Shown here piece by piece: positions 45,065 to 53,999 of a stretch of DNA of 64,000 bases. The translations under genes and the position numbers were made by a program. A model generated the notes under the pieces. That model was not told the origin of the DNA, ran no database searches, and saw only the letters and a program-made list of their open reading frames with translations. Source of the stretch: an uncultured Rhodocyclaceae bacterium (GTDB lineage: Bacteria; Pseudomonadota; Gammaproteobacteria; Burkholderiales; Rhodocyclaceae). Location: assembly GCA_934271525.1 (NCBI GenBank), contig CAKQRL010000002.1:1-64000 (forward strand), given 5' to 3'. The stretch's first letter is position 1. The number at the start of each line of letters is the position of its first letter.

Positions 45065-45093
45065 ATTATAAAGATTTTTTAAAACTTTGCCAC
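45065..45093 (-). promoter_or_regulatory. possible promoter of the tRNA-Val/Leu unit
   Basis: On the - strand a TATAAT (45065-45070) ends 10 bp before tRNA-Val, with GTGGCA 17 bp upstream as a weak -35. It overlaps the end of the TPR glycosyltransferase gene. Confidence 0.45.
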
Positions 45094-46425
45094 TTTTTCT
45101 CTTAAAAAATTTGCGATTTTTGAAATTTCCGCTTGCCAACATTGTGATTTTTCTTGCCGAATCAACGTGTGATTCGGATACCAAAAGGTTTTGTTTTGAG
45201 CAATTCCCCAACGCCAATCGGATCGGAATTGCGGCAAAAGCAAAAAAGTGGGCAGGTTTAAAGAACCAGCTAAGTGCGAAAGCGCCGAATCCACGCTAAC
45301 CAAAAAATCCAATTCCAATAAACTTTGGCTGGTTTCTAAAAAGTTTTTAAAAGTTTTTTCAAAATTGATAATTTGCACGTTTTTTAAATTGTAGAGCGGT
45401 TTAAAAACCGATTCATCGTGAATGGAGCGCGCCGCATCGTTGGAATGTTTGGGGTTGCCGCGCGCCAAAATGCCGATTTTTAAAAAATTTTTTTCGTTTA
45501 CCGTGGATTTTTGCGGTTTTTTAAAAAGTGGCATTTGAAAATCGTATTTTTCTGGCGAAAAATCCAAGATTTCAGGCAAATCCATCAAAAAACACCAAAA
45601 ATCGTGTGGTTGCCAAAAAGTGTGCGCGCCGAATTGCAAGGTTTTTAAGCCTTCAAAAAAATCAATGTTGGGCAATTCGGTGAATAAATCAACCAAAGAT
45701 TCTCGGCAAATCCAGTGGATTTTTTTAAAACCCAAACGTTCTTTTAAAATCGGCACAAAGCGCGAAAAATGAATTTCATCGCCCAAACCTTGTTCAGGAA
45801 TAATGAGTAAATCTTTGTTTTTAAAAGAATTTTTATTTTTTTCAAAGGGCGCATAAATGCCACGCGGAAAAAGCGCGTAGGGCGGCATTTGCCGAAAAGC
45901 GTTGGAATAAGCGCGCCGCCCGATTTTAAAACCTTTTTGGTAGTCGCCCATTTTCAACAAAAGTTGTGCCAAATTCATGCGGGAAGGCGCGTGTAAGTTG
46001 TTGATTTTTAAAGCTTTTTCAAAAAAAGCGATGGCTTTTTCATTTTCATTTTTGTCCGCATAAAAAACGCCCAGCGCATTGAAATAAATGGCGTTTTGCG
46101 AATCGTTTTTTAAAGCTATTTCCAAATGCGGCAAGGCTTCATTGTGGCGCAGTCCGCAAAAATGTTTCATCAAAAACGCGGCGTAATTGGTGCGCAACAC
46201 GGCATTTTGCAATGAATCTTTTTCCAAAAAAACGCTTTCTAAAAAAGCGTTTTCCGCGGCATTAAAATCCTTCAAATCTTCCAAAACCAGCGCCAAATTG
46301 CCCCAAAGTGCAGGGTTTTGGGGATTGTTTAAAACAAGCGATTCCAAAATTTTTTTTGCCGATTCAAAATCGCCATTTTTTTGCAATTCAAGTGCGCGCA
46401 AATTTTCGGAATCAAGTGTTGGCAT
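45079..46425 (-). CDS. TPR-containing glycosyltransferase-like protein
   Basis: A 448-residue protein. Residues about 1-165 contain tetratricopeptide repeats (for example ALWGNLALVLEDLKDFNAAENAF, AIYFNALGVFYADKNENEKAIAFFEKAL). The C-terminal part has LLIIPEQGLGDEIHFSRFVPILKERL and SLLELDFLVSVDSALSHLAGSLNLPTFLLLP, the pattern of GT9/GT41-like transferases. It may glycosylate a protein or surface molecule. It starts 1 bp after the FAD oxidase stop. A 12-mer repeat (45496-45507) is in the coding region. Confidence 0.78.
   Translation of the reverse strand: MPTLDSENLRALELQKNGDFESAKKILESLVLNNPQNPALWGNLALVLEDLKDFNAAENAFLESVFLEKDSLQNAVLRTNYAAFLMKHFCGLRHNEALPHLEIALKNDSQNAIYFNALGVFYADKNENEKAIAFFEKALKINNLHAPSRMNLAQLLLKMGDYQKGFKIGRRAYSNAFRQMPPYALFPRGIYAPFEKNKNSFKNKDLLIIPEQGLGDEIHFSRFVPILKERLGFKKIHWICRESLVDLFTELPNIDFFEGLKTLQFGAHTFWQPHDFWCFLMDLPEILDFSPEKYDFQMPLFKKPQKSTVNEKNFLKIGILARGNPKHSNDAARSIHDESVFKPLYNLKNVQIINFEKTFKNFLETSQSLLELDFLVSVDSALSHLAGSLNLPTFLLLPQFRSDWRWGIAQNKTFWYPNHTLIRQEKSQCWQAEISKIANFLREKVAKF
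45496..45507 (-). repeat. 12-mer repeat inside TPR glycosyltransferase gene
   Basis: GTTTACCGTGGA with a full A/T tail, in coding sequence (KSTVNEKNF). Confidence 0.8.
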
Positions 46426-46426
46426 T

Positions 46427-47782
46427 TTAAAAAATCTTTCCCGGATTCATTAAATTTTTGGGGTCAAAAAGTTTTTTGATTTGCAACATCAAATGGCGCT
46501 CCATCGGGCTTTGCGTGGTTTTTAAAAGATTTTTTTTCAAAACACCAATGCCGTGTTCGGCAGAAATTGAGCCGCCGCGTTTTAACACTTCGCCATAAAC
46601 AATGGCGTTGGCGCTGGATTCTTGGTTTTTTAAATCGGGCAAAAAAAGGTTGTAGTGCAAATTGCCATCGCCAATATGTCCAAAAATCACACAATCAACT
46701 TGCGAAAAGGTTTGGCGTAATTTTGATTCAGCGGATTTTAAAAAATCGGGAATTTGGTCTATTGGCAGCGCAATATCGTGTTTTGCGCTCAAACCCATTT
46801 GGCGTTGCGCTTGTGAAATATTTTCCCGCAAGCGCCACAAATTTTGCGCTTCTTTTTGACTTTGCGCGATAACAATTCGCGCTTCGTTTAAAGACAATGC
46901 CCAATTTTCAATGTTTTCCACGGTCAACGCCGAATTTTTTTCAAAAATATCAATGTTTAAGATGATTTGCCACGGCGCATCAAAGGGAATTTTGGCATTG
47001 GGAATGTGCGCGGCAACCTTTTGCAAGGCGCTCCAATTCATCACTTCAAAGGCGCTCAAACGTGCGCCAAAATTTTCACGGGCGCGGCAAAAAATCGGCA
47101 AAACGGCTTCAAAATTGGATGTGGCAATCCACAAGGTTGCAACATCAGCGGGGCGCGCAAAAAGCCGCAAGCTTGCCGCGGTGATTATTCCCAAAGTGCC
47201 TTCTGAACCCAAAAAAAGCGATTTTAAATCGTAACCCACGTTGTTTTTTCTTAAATTTTTGTTTAAATTCAACAACTTACCATTTGGCAAGACGACTTCT
47301 AACCCCAAGGTTAAATCGCGCATGGTGCCGTAATTCAATACGTGCACGCCGCCCGCATTGGTTGCCAAATTGCCGCCAATTTGGCACGAACCTTCACTTG
47401 CCAAAGACAATGGAAAAAGCCGATTTTTTTCTGCCGCCGCGTTTTGCGCTTGTAATAACGTGGCGCCCGCTTCAATTTCCATTGAAAAGTTAAGCGGGTT
47501 TACGCTTTTGATTTTGTTTAAATTTTTTAAAAGAATCAAAACGGCTTTGCCCGATTCATCGGGCGTTGCCGCGCCGCACAAGCTGGTGTTGCCGCCTTGC
47601 GGCACCATCGCAATGTTGTTTTCATAGCAATATGCCATTAACTTTGCCAAATCTTGTGGATTTTCTGGCGCCAAAACGGCGCAGGTTTTGCCTAAAAAGC
47701 GATTGCGTTGGTCGTTTAAAAACGGCGACAAATCGCCTTTTAAAACATTTTTTTCGCCAACAATTTGCGCAAAATGGTGCAT
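46427..47782 (-). CDS. FAD-linked oxidase, GlcD/D-lactate dehydrogenase type
   Basis: A 451-residue flavoprotein of the VAO family that probably oxidises a 2-hydroxy acid such as D-lactate or glycolate. FAD-binding half: MVPQGGNTSLCGAA, SCQIGGNLATNAGGVHVLNYG, LGLEVVLPNG, GSEGTLGIIT. The C-terminal half ends with the catalytic GHIGDGNLHYNLF and SAEHGIGVLKK. No glcE or glcF is adjacent, so a single-subunit enzyme is likelier. A 12-mer repeat (46917-46928) lies in the gene. Confidence 0.88.
   Translation of the reverse strand: MHHFAQIVGEKNVLKGDLSPFLNDQRNRFLGKTCAVLAPENPQDLAKLMAYCYENNIAMVPQGGNTSLCGAATPDESGKAVLILLKNLNKIKSVNPLNFSMEIEAGATLLQAQNAAAEKNRLFPLSLASEGSCQIGGNLATNAGGVHVLNYGTMRDLTLGLEVVLPNGKLLNLNKNLRKNNVGYDLKSLFLGSEGTLGIITAASLRLFARPADVATLWIATSNFEAVLPIFCRARENFGARLSAFEVMNWSALQKVAAHIPNAKIPFDAPWQIILNIDIFEKNSALTVENIENWALSLNEARIVIAQSQKEAQNLWRLRENISQAQRQMGLSAKHDIALPIDQIPDFLKSAESKLRQTFSQVDCVIFGHIGDGNLHYNLFLPDLKNQESSANAIVYGEVLKRGGSISAEHGIGVLKKNLLKTTQSPMERHLMLQIKKLFDPKNLMNPGKIF
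46917..46928 (+). repeat. 12-mer repeat inside FAD oxidase gene
   Basis: TCCACGGTCAAC with a T7-C-A5 tail, in coding sequence (ALTVENIEN). Confidence 0.8.
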
Positions 47783-47801
47783 TTTTCAAAAAAAAATCAG
47801 C

Positions 47802-47813
47802 GTTGACCGTGGA
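47802..47813 (-). repeat. 12-mer repeat between nadB and FAD oxidase
   Basis: GTTGACCGTGGA with an A-run tail; it ends 4 bp from the nadB stop. Confidence 0.83.
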
Positions 47814-47816
47814 AAA

Positions 47817-49460
47817 TCACGATTTTTCAGCTTCATTATTTTCGTGATGCCACAAATCTTGTGCGGAAAAATATTTTTTGCGCAACACCGTGTTGCGTGC
47901 GCGCGGCAAGGTGTTGGGAAAATCTTTGGAATAATGCAAACCGCGGCTCTCATTTCGTTGCAAGGCGCATTGAATGATTAAATCCGCAGTTACCGCCAAA
48001 TTGCGCAATTCTAACAAATTGTAAGAAATGCGGAAGTTGCTGTAAAAATCATGAATTTCCGCATTCAAAAGTGCAATGCGGTTGCGCGCGCGCATCAAGC
48101 GTTTGGTGGTGCGCACAATGCCAACGTAATCCCACATTGTGCGGCGCAATTCTTCCCAGTTGTGTGAAATCACTACTTCTTCATCGGAATCGGTCACTTG
48201 GCTTTCATCCCATTCGGGCAAATCGTGGCGCAAAACGGGCAAATCTTGGTGTTCAATCATATCGCGGGCAGCCGCTTCTGAAAAAACAATACATTCCAAC
48301 AAAGAATTGGATGCCAAACGATTGGCGCCGTGCAAACCGGTGCAAGAAGCTTCGCCCGCAACATAAAGCCCAGCAACATCGGTTCTGCCGTTTAAGTCGC
48401 TGACCACGCCGCCGCAAGTGTAGTGCGCTGCCGGCACCACGGGAATAGGTTCTTTGGCAATATCAATGCCCAAATCTTTGCAGGTTTTGTAAATGTTTGG
48501 AAAATGTTCTTCAATAAACGCTCTGCCTTTGTAAGCGATATCCAAATAAACACATGGAATGCCGCGTTTTTTCATTTCAAAGTCAATGGCGCGCGCCACA
48601 ATATCGCGCGGCGCCAACTCGGCGCGTTCATCGTGTTCGGGCATAAAACGCGTGCCATCGGGCAGTTTTAACAATCCACCTTCGCCGCGCACGGCTTCTG
48701 ATATTAAAAAAGATTTGCCATGCGGGTGATACAAACAGGTTGGGTGAAATTGTATAAATTCCATATTCGCAATGCGGCAACCGGCGCGATACGCCATGGC
48801 AATGCCATCGCCAGTGGAGGTCTCAGGGCTGGTGGTATAAAGATAAACGCGCCCGGAGCCGCCCGTTGCCAAAAGCGTCCAGCGCGAAGAAATGGTTAAA
48901 ACCGCACCATTTTGGGGATTAAAAATATAAGCGCCGTGGCAACGATTATGCAAAAGCGAGCCGTCTGGTTTTTCGCCCAATTTTTCGCTGGTGATAATAT
49001 CCACCGCAATGTGGTTTTCAAAAATCGTAATGTTGGGATTTTCTTTGACTTTGCGGGTTAAAGTTTCTTGCACGGCGCGCCCGGTGGCATCCGCCACGTG
49101 AATAATGCGCCGCGCGGAATGGCCGCCTTCACGCGTTAAATGGTAGCCCGAAGAATCTTTGGTAAAAGGCACACCTTGGTCAATGAGCCATTCAATGGCG
49201 CGCTTGCCGTTTTCCACCACAAAGCGCGTGGCTTTGGGGTCGTTTAATTGTGCGCCCGCAATAAAGGTATCTTTGATGTGTGCTTCAATGGAATCGTGGT
49301 CATCCAAAACGGCGGCAATGCCGCCTTGCGCGCGCGAGGATGCGGTTTCTTCCAAACCGCGTTTGGCAACCATAGCCACTTTAAAATGTTTGGCAAGCCG
49401 CAATGCCGCCGATTGTCCTGCCAAGCCGCTACCGATAATTAACACATCAAAGGTTTGCAT
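47817..49460 (-). CDS. nadB: L-aspartate oxidase
   Basis: Oxidises aspartate to iminoaspartate for NAD synthesis. The 547-residue flavoprotein has the dinucleotide-binding GSGLAGQSAALRLA at the N-terminus, SRAQGGIAAV, REGGHSARRIIH, ATGGSGRVY, GCRIANMEFIQFHPT and AAHYTCGGV. I use ATG 49460 (MQTFDVLIIGSG); the frame extends 17 codons further but overlaps the rpoE promoter region. nadA and nadC are not adjacent. Divergent from rpoE. Confidence 0.95.
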   Translation of the reverse strand: MQTFDVLIIGSGLAGQSAALRLAKHFKVAMVAKRGLEETASSRAQGGIAAVLDDHDSIEAHIKDTFIAGAQLNDPKATRFVVENGKRAIEWLIDQGVPFTKDSSGYHLTREGGHSARRIIHVADATGRAVQETLTRKVKENPNITIFENHIAVDIITSEKLGEKPDGSLLHNRCHGAYIFNPQNGAVLTISSRWTLLATGGSGRVYLYTTSPETSTGDGIAMAYRAGCRIANMEFIQFHPTCLYHPHGKSFLISEAVRGEGGLLKLPDGTRFMPEHDERAELAPRDIVARAIDFEMKKRGIPCVYLDIAYKGRAFIEEHFPNIYKTCKDLGIDIAKEPIPVVPAAHYTCGGVVSDLNGRTDVAGLYVAGEASCTGLHGANRLASNSLLECIVFSEAAARDMIEHQDLPVLRHDLPEWDESQVTDSDEEVVISHNWEELRRTMWDYVGIVRTTKRLMRARNRIALLNAEIHDFYSNFRISYNLLELRNLAVTADLIIQCALQRNESRGLHYSKDFPNTLPRARNTVLRKKYFSAQDLWHHENNEAEKS

Positions 49461-49552
49461 AATTTTGCTTTCTGACAAGAAAAACGCAACTATAACAAAG
49501 CCCGCCTGCATTTGCCGTATACTTCGCAGTTTTTAAATATTTTTTTGCTTTT

Positions 49553-50158
49553 ATGCCGACAAATTCTTCCGATTTGGATTTGGTGCGCCGCACACAACAA
49601 GGCGACTGCGAAGCCTTCAATTTGTTGGTGAAAAAATACCAATCCAAAGTGCGCCGTTTGATTGGGCGATTTGTTGCGGATTCTGCCGAAGTTGAAGATT
49701 TAAGCCAAGAAAGTTTTATCAAAGCCTACCGCGCCATTGGTCAATTTCAAGGCAAAAGCGCTTTTTATACGTGGCTCTACAAAATTGCTGCCAACACCGC
49801 CAAAAATCATTTGATAACGCGCCGCAAAAAACGCCACGGCACAATTGATTTGCCCTTGGAATCAGAAGTGTTTGAAAGCGAACACCCAACCGCTTTTGTG
49901 GCGGATTATCAAAGCCCCGAGGCGCTTTTAATTTCACAAGAAATTGCCCAAAGCGTGCAAAAAGCCTTAAACCGATTATCTGATGAATTGCGAACAGCCA
50001 TTGAATTGCGGGAGTTTGAAGGCTTGGCGTATGAAGACATTGCCAAAAAAATGAATGTGCCAATAGGCACAGTGCGCTCGCGCATTTTCCGCGCCAGAGA
50101 AGCCATTGCCGCCGAATTAAACAAAATTTTGCCAACCAACGGCAAAAAGCGGTGGTGA
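49553..50158 (+). CDS. rpoE: extracytoplasmic-function sigma factor RpoE
   Basis: A 201-residue ECF sigma factor of the RpoE type, which responds to envelope stress. Region 2 is FVADSAEVEDLSQESFIKAYRAI with YTWLYKIAANTAKNHL; region 4 is LREFEGLAYEDIAKKMNVPIGTVRSRIFRAREAI. The usual rseA/mucA anti-sigma gene does not follow; a repeat pair and an opposite-strand gene do. A TATACT box at 49518-49523 precedes it. The nadB-rpoE divergent order is common in proteobacteria. Confidence 0.93.
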   Translation: MPTNSSDLDLVRRTQQGDCEAFNLLVKKYQSKVRRLIGRFVADSAEVEDLSQESFIKAYRAIGQFQGKSAFYTWLYKIAANTAKNHLITRRKKRHGTIDLPLESEVFESEHPTAFVADYQSPEALLISQEIAQSVQKALNRLSDELRTAIELREFEGLAYEDIAKKMNVPIGTVRSRIFRAREAIAAELNKILPTNGKKRW

Positions 50159-50171
50159 TTTTTGGCAATTT

Positions 50172-50222
50172 TCCACGGTAAACTTTTTGTTTTTTTGAAA
50201 ATTTTTTAAGGTTTACCGTGGA
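50172..50222. repeat. inverted 12-mer pair between rpoE and Type IIG gene 2
   Basis: TCCACGGTAAAC and its exact inverse, offset 39 bp, between convergent genes. Confidence 0.88.
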
Positions 50223-50233
50223 AAATCGTTTTT

Positions 50234-52639
50234 TTAATAAATATTTTCCCGTTCCCAAAGCAACAAACCCGATTCTACTAATTGGCGATTGATTTTTTTT
50301 GCCAAAATGTCGCGGGCATTAAAAAAGTTTTCAAAAATCGGCAAATATTCACTGCCGACCACATATTTAATCGTATTGCGCCCAAAACCACGCGTGCCTT
50401 TGGTGGTTTTTGTTTTGGTAATTCGGGAGTCGTTTTCCGTTTCAAAATTTTTAAAAACAACATTTTCTTTGCCCATAATGGCGTTGGTAATATCATAAAA
50501 AGAATCATTCCAGTCTTTATTTTCATACCATTTGTTTTGATGATAAAAATGAAATATTTTTAAAGCCGCTGAAAAAATATTTTTCGCTTCGGTTGAAAAT
50601 TCAAATTGTTGTAAAAAAATTCTAAAATCAAAAGGTGGTTCGTTAATTAATATTCCGCTATTTTCATCAGAGAATAAAACATTCAAATCATTTTTGCGAC
50701 AACCTAATTGTTCAGACGTAAATGGCATTATAAAATTTTGCCGTCCTTTATTGGTAAATGCCATTCGCAAATAAAACAAAGAAAAGGCAATGGAATCGTT
50801 AAATAATTCTGGCGAAATATCCTTTATTTTTCCACGGTAAACGTGGCGATTGCGCTCAAAATATTCGTGATGCGTATTAAAATTAATACCTTTTGAAAGT
50901 AAGCAATATTTTAAATTGTAAGTGGTTATCGGACACAATGTGCTTTTTTTATTAGAGGCTTTCTTTTTGGATTCTTTGTTGGTTAAATTAATCACATCTT
51001 CTAAATAACTCACCGTGCCCAAAACAAAACCGCTTTTATTCTTGCGGATTTCCTTATCAATTTCACGAATTAAATTCGGGCGGTAATTGTCATAAACGTA
51101 TTTTTTTACAAATTTGAGTTTATCTGTTTTTGGATCAAATTCATAGCGCTCCGCAGGAATGGCTTTGCGATTGATTCTCTTACCTTTTTCTTTATCAAAA
51201 ATAATTTGTGAAATCGGCCATTGTGAAAGTTGAAAAGTGGTTTTGGCATTGGAAAAAATATGCGAGACAATTTTATAACCCGAATCAATATAATTCTCAA
51301 TTTCATCGCGCAAAAAACTCTCTGTCATATAATAAAAAACAATCACGTCTGGTTCTAGTTTTAAAACCTTATTAAAAAATTCAATTGCCAAATTATTTTC
51401 TCTGCCTTTGTGCTTTTTGTAAGGAGGATTCATCACAACCATTAGTTTTTTCTTTTCCATAGCACAAATGCCTGAAACGGTATTATTTTGTTTGCCTTTG
51501 TATTTAAAAACGGGTTCTTTGTCGTTTTTCAAATAATCAAACTTCACTACATTTTCAAAACCTTTGATTAAACACGTATCCACGTCCATTTGTTCCAAGG
51601 TGGATAAATAACAAAATTCTTTAAAATCCCGCCCAAATTGATTTTCCAAATTCCCAACACCTGCGCAAGGGTCAAAAACAATAAATTCGTTTAAATCATA
51701 GTGTTTTCTTAAAATATCATTTTGTTTTTCTACAAAACACGTGGGCGTGTATTCTCCGCCCGTATCGCGCCGATATTTGTCGGTGTAAAGTGTGGCACTG
51801 CGTTCTAATATTTTTAAAAACTCTTCTTTTTCAGGCGGGCGTTTGTATTTTTTCCAAAAAAAATCGTGTTTTTCAATATTTTTAAAAAGATAAATAAATG
51901 GTGATAAAGAAGTGTCGGAATAATACATAATTCCGTTCTTGCCATTTAAAACACATAATTCATAAGCATTTAAATTTGTGCCTTCACGAATTAAAGCATT
52001 TGTTGGCAGTTCACCTAAAACAAATTCGCCACGCACGCTTCTTTCATATTTTGTTCCTTTTAAAACATCAATTAAAAAAAGATTGATTAAATCTTGCTCA
52101 TCTAAAACAGGTTTTTCAAAATCAACGGCGTTTTTCCATTCGTTATAAACCACATTAAAATTTTGCGCAGTGATTTGAATTTGCGTGCCATTGCCCGTTT
52201 TTAAATTTTTATAAAACTCTTTGATTTCATTATTTTTATAACGGGTGATTTTGTTGTGCAGACGGTCGTTAATGCGATTGATGGCATCCGCCGTTGGCAT
52301 ACTTGCTTTTTCTGCTTGCCAATTAAAATCATTATTAAACATCACGGAATCATCAGAACAATCTAATAATTCTAAAATATCGTTATTTTCTAAATCTTGG
52401 TAAATTAACGCCACGCGAGATAAAATCTTTTTTTGTTTTTTATTGGTTAAAATCACTTGCGCCAAAGCGGTGCGGTGCGCATTTTCATTTTCAATTTTAA
52501 ATTTGGATTCAATATAAAGCAAAGCATCGCCGTTTTTATCTTTTAATAAAACATCCACTTGATTTAAAACGTCCAAATCCCACGTGTTTTTGTCAAAATA
52601 TTTTTCACAAAACTTGGTTTTAAAATCAACTTCGGGCAT
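50234..52639 (-). CDS. Type IIG restriction-modification enzyme 2
   Basis: An 801-residue protein unlike enzyme 1 in sequence. The N-terminus has a nuclease-like pattern, VDVLLKDKNGDALLYIESKFK, with Glu-x-Lys at about 43-46. The methyltransferase part has motif I DPCAGVGNLENQF at about 322 and motif IV NPPYKKHKGRENN at about 402. The rest probably holds target recognition. A ribosome site GAAAGG precedes the ATG. It is AT-rich, flanked by repeats, and stands alone. The 12-mer at 50831-50842 lies within it. It could also be a methyltransferase-like antiphage protein. Confidence 0.75.
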   Translation of the reverse strand: MPEVDFKTKFCEKYFDKNTWDLDVLNQVDVLLKDKNGDALLYIESKFKIENENAHRTALAQVILTNKKQKKILSRVALIYQDLENNDILELLDCSDDSVMFNNDFNWQAEKASMPTADAINRINDRLHNKITRYKNNEIKEFYKNLKTGNGTQIQITAQNFNVVYNEWKNAVDFEKPVLDEQDLINLFLIDVLKGTKYERSVRGEFVLGELPTNALIREGTNLNAYELCVLNGKNGIMYYSDTSLSPFIYLFKNIEKHDFFWKKYKRPPEKEEFLKILERSATLYTDKYRRDTGGEYTPTCFVEKQNDILRKHYDLNEFIVFDPCAGVGNLENQFGRDFKEFCYLSTLEQMDVDTCLIKGFENVVKFDYLKNDKEPVFKYKGKQNNTVSGICAMEKKKLMVVMNPPYKKHKGRENNLAIEFFNKVLKLEPDVIVFYYMTESFLRDEIENYIDSGYKIVSHIFSNAKTTFQLSQWPISQIIFDKEKGKRINRKAIPAERYEFDPKTDKLKFVKKYVYDNYRPNLIREIDKEIRKNKSGFVLGTVSYLEDVINLTNKESKKKASNKKSTLCPITTYNLKYCLLSKGINFNTHHEYFERNRHVYRGKIKDISPELFNDSIAFSLFYLRMAFTNKGRQNFIMPFTSEQLGCRKNDLNVLFSDENSGILINEPPFDFRIFLQQFEFSTEAKNIFSAALKIFHFYHQNKWYENKDWNDSFYDITNAIMGKENVVFKNFETENDSRITKTKTTKGTRGFGRNTIKYVVGSEYLPIFENFFNARDILAKKINRQLVESGLLLWERENIY
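50831..50842 (+). repeat. 12-mer match inside Type IIG gene 2
   Basis: Perfect TCCACGGTAAAC in coding sequence (HVYRGK) but without the AT tail seen at most copies. Confidence 0.65.
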
Positions 52640-52670
52640 GGTTTTTTCCTTTCTTCAACAAATGCAAAAA

Positions 52671-52719
52671 CCCACGGTAAACAACAAAACTATCAAAATT
52701 TTACAATGTTTACCGTGGA
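52671..52719. repeat. inverted 12-mer pair between Type IIG gene 2 and ampG
   Basis: CCCACGGTAAAC (one mismatch) and GTTTACCGTGGA, offset 37 bp, so this pair deviates from the 39-bp rule. Confidence 0.78.
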
Positions 52720-52721
52720 TT

Positions 52722-53981
52722 TTAATGATTTTTGGCATGCCAAGGAGCCACTTTCAACAGCAAAAGCATGCCCGGGGTGGCAAGGATGGTGCATAAAATA
52801 AAAAAAGAAAACCATCCCAAATGCTCAACCAAAACACCCGCAAAGGCATTGATGAATGTGCGTGGCACGGCGGCAAAACTGGTAAAAAGCGCCATTTGCG
52901 TTGCCGTATAAGCGGGGTTGGTTTCCCTTGCAATAAAAGCGACAAACGCCGCTGTGCCAAGCCCTACGCCCAAATATTCCAAGGCGATAATCATTGCCAA
53001 AATGCTGCGTTCATAAAAACCGATTGAATCAAAGGGCGCAATGCTTGCCAAAAAAACAAAACCCAAAATGGTGACCCATTGCACCGCGCCAAAAATCCAC
53101 AAGGCGCGGTTAATGCCGAGTTTAATCATCCACAAGCCGCCCAGCATCGCGCCGAAAACACTTGGCCAAAGTGCGGCGTGTTTGGCAATTAAGCCGATGT
53201 CCGTTTTGGAAAAACCCATATCCAAATAAAATGGCGTGATGATGGAAGTTGCCAAACTATCGCCCAATTTGTATAAAAAAATGAACCCCAAAATTAAAAA
53301 AACGCCGCGCCAACCTTTGCGTGTTAAAAATTCTTTAAAAGGCATTTTTAGTGCCGCTTTCAAGGTTCGCGGGGCGTTTTGGTGTGGTGGTTCAGCCACA
53401 AAAAATGGCATTAAAACGCCCGGAATCATAAAAGCTGCCGTTGCCCAAAAAACCAGATTCCACGGCAAAACGTCCGCCAAAATCAGCGAGAGCGAACCCG
53501 GGACCAAACCCGCCACGCGGTAAGCATTCACATGGATGGCATTGCCTAAACCGAGTTCTTCATCCGTTAAGATTTCGCGCCGAAAGGCATCAATGGCAAT
53601 ATCCAAAGTGGCAGAGATAAAAGCGATGGTGCCGCACAACGTGGCAATTAAAAGAATATTTTCTTGCGGGTTGGCACCGCCCAAAAAGCCGATGATAAAA
53701 AAAAGCAACAGTTGGCAAATGAAAATCCAACCGCGGCGGCGCCCCAAAAATGGCGCAAAACGGTCTAAAAAAGGTGACCACAAAAATTTCCACGTGTAAG
53801 GAAATTGAATGAGTGCAAAAAAACCGATGGTTTTTAAATCTACCGATTCACTTCTTAACCAAGCGGGCACAAGCGAAACAAGCAACAAAAACGGTAATCC
53901 CGATGAAAATCCGGTGATGATGCAAATGAGCATTTTTTTGGAAAAAAGCGTTTGCAAATAGGATTTTTTGGCATTTTCCAC
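52722..53981 (-). CDS. ampG: AmpG-family muropeptide permease (MFS)
   Basis: Imports anhydro-muropeptides for cell-wall recycling. The 419-residue protein has about twelve membrane segments and typical AmpG motifs: ITGFSSGLPFLLL, FFALIQFPYTWKFLWSPFLDRF, LGRRRGWI, EYLGVGLGTAAFVAFIARETNP. The likely start is a GTG at 53981 that lies inside a copy of the 12-mer. It sits downstream of metW, a linkage typical of betaproteobacteria, and near amgK, which also handles recycled cell-wall sugars. Confidence 0.88.
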   Translation of the reverse strand: MENAKKSYLQTLFSKKMLICIITGFSSGLPFLLLVSLVPAWLRSESVDLKTIGFFALIQFPYTWKFLWSPFLDRFAPFLGRRRGWIFICQLLLFFIIGFLGGANPQENILLIATLCGTIAFISATLDIAIDAFRREILTDEELGLGNAIHVNAYRVAGLVPGSLSLILADVLPWNLVFWATAAFMIPGVLMPFFVAEPPHQNAPRTLKAALKMPFKEFLTRKGWRGVFLILGFIFLYKLGDSLATSIITPFYLDMGFSKTDIGLIAKHAALWPSVFGAMLGGLWMIKLGINRALWIFGAVQWVTILGFVFLASIAPFDSIGFYERSILAMIIALEYLGVGLGTAAFVAFIARETNPAYTATQMALFTSFAAVPRTFINAFAGVLVEHLGWFSFFILCTILATPGMLLLLKVAPWHAKNH

Positions 53982-53988
53982 GGTGAAC
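53977..53988 (+). repeat. 12-mer repeat containing the ampG start codon
   Basis: TCCACGGTGAAC; read on the - strand, its GTG is the only plausible start of ampG in this position. A T-run tail follows. Confidence 0.8.
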
Positions 53989-53999
53989 TCAATATTTTT

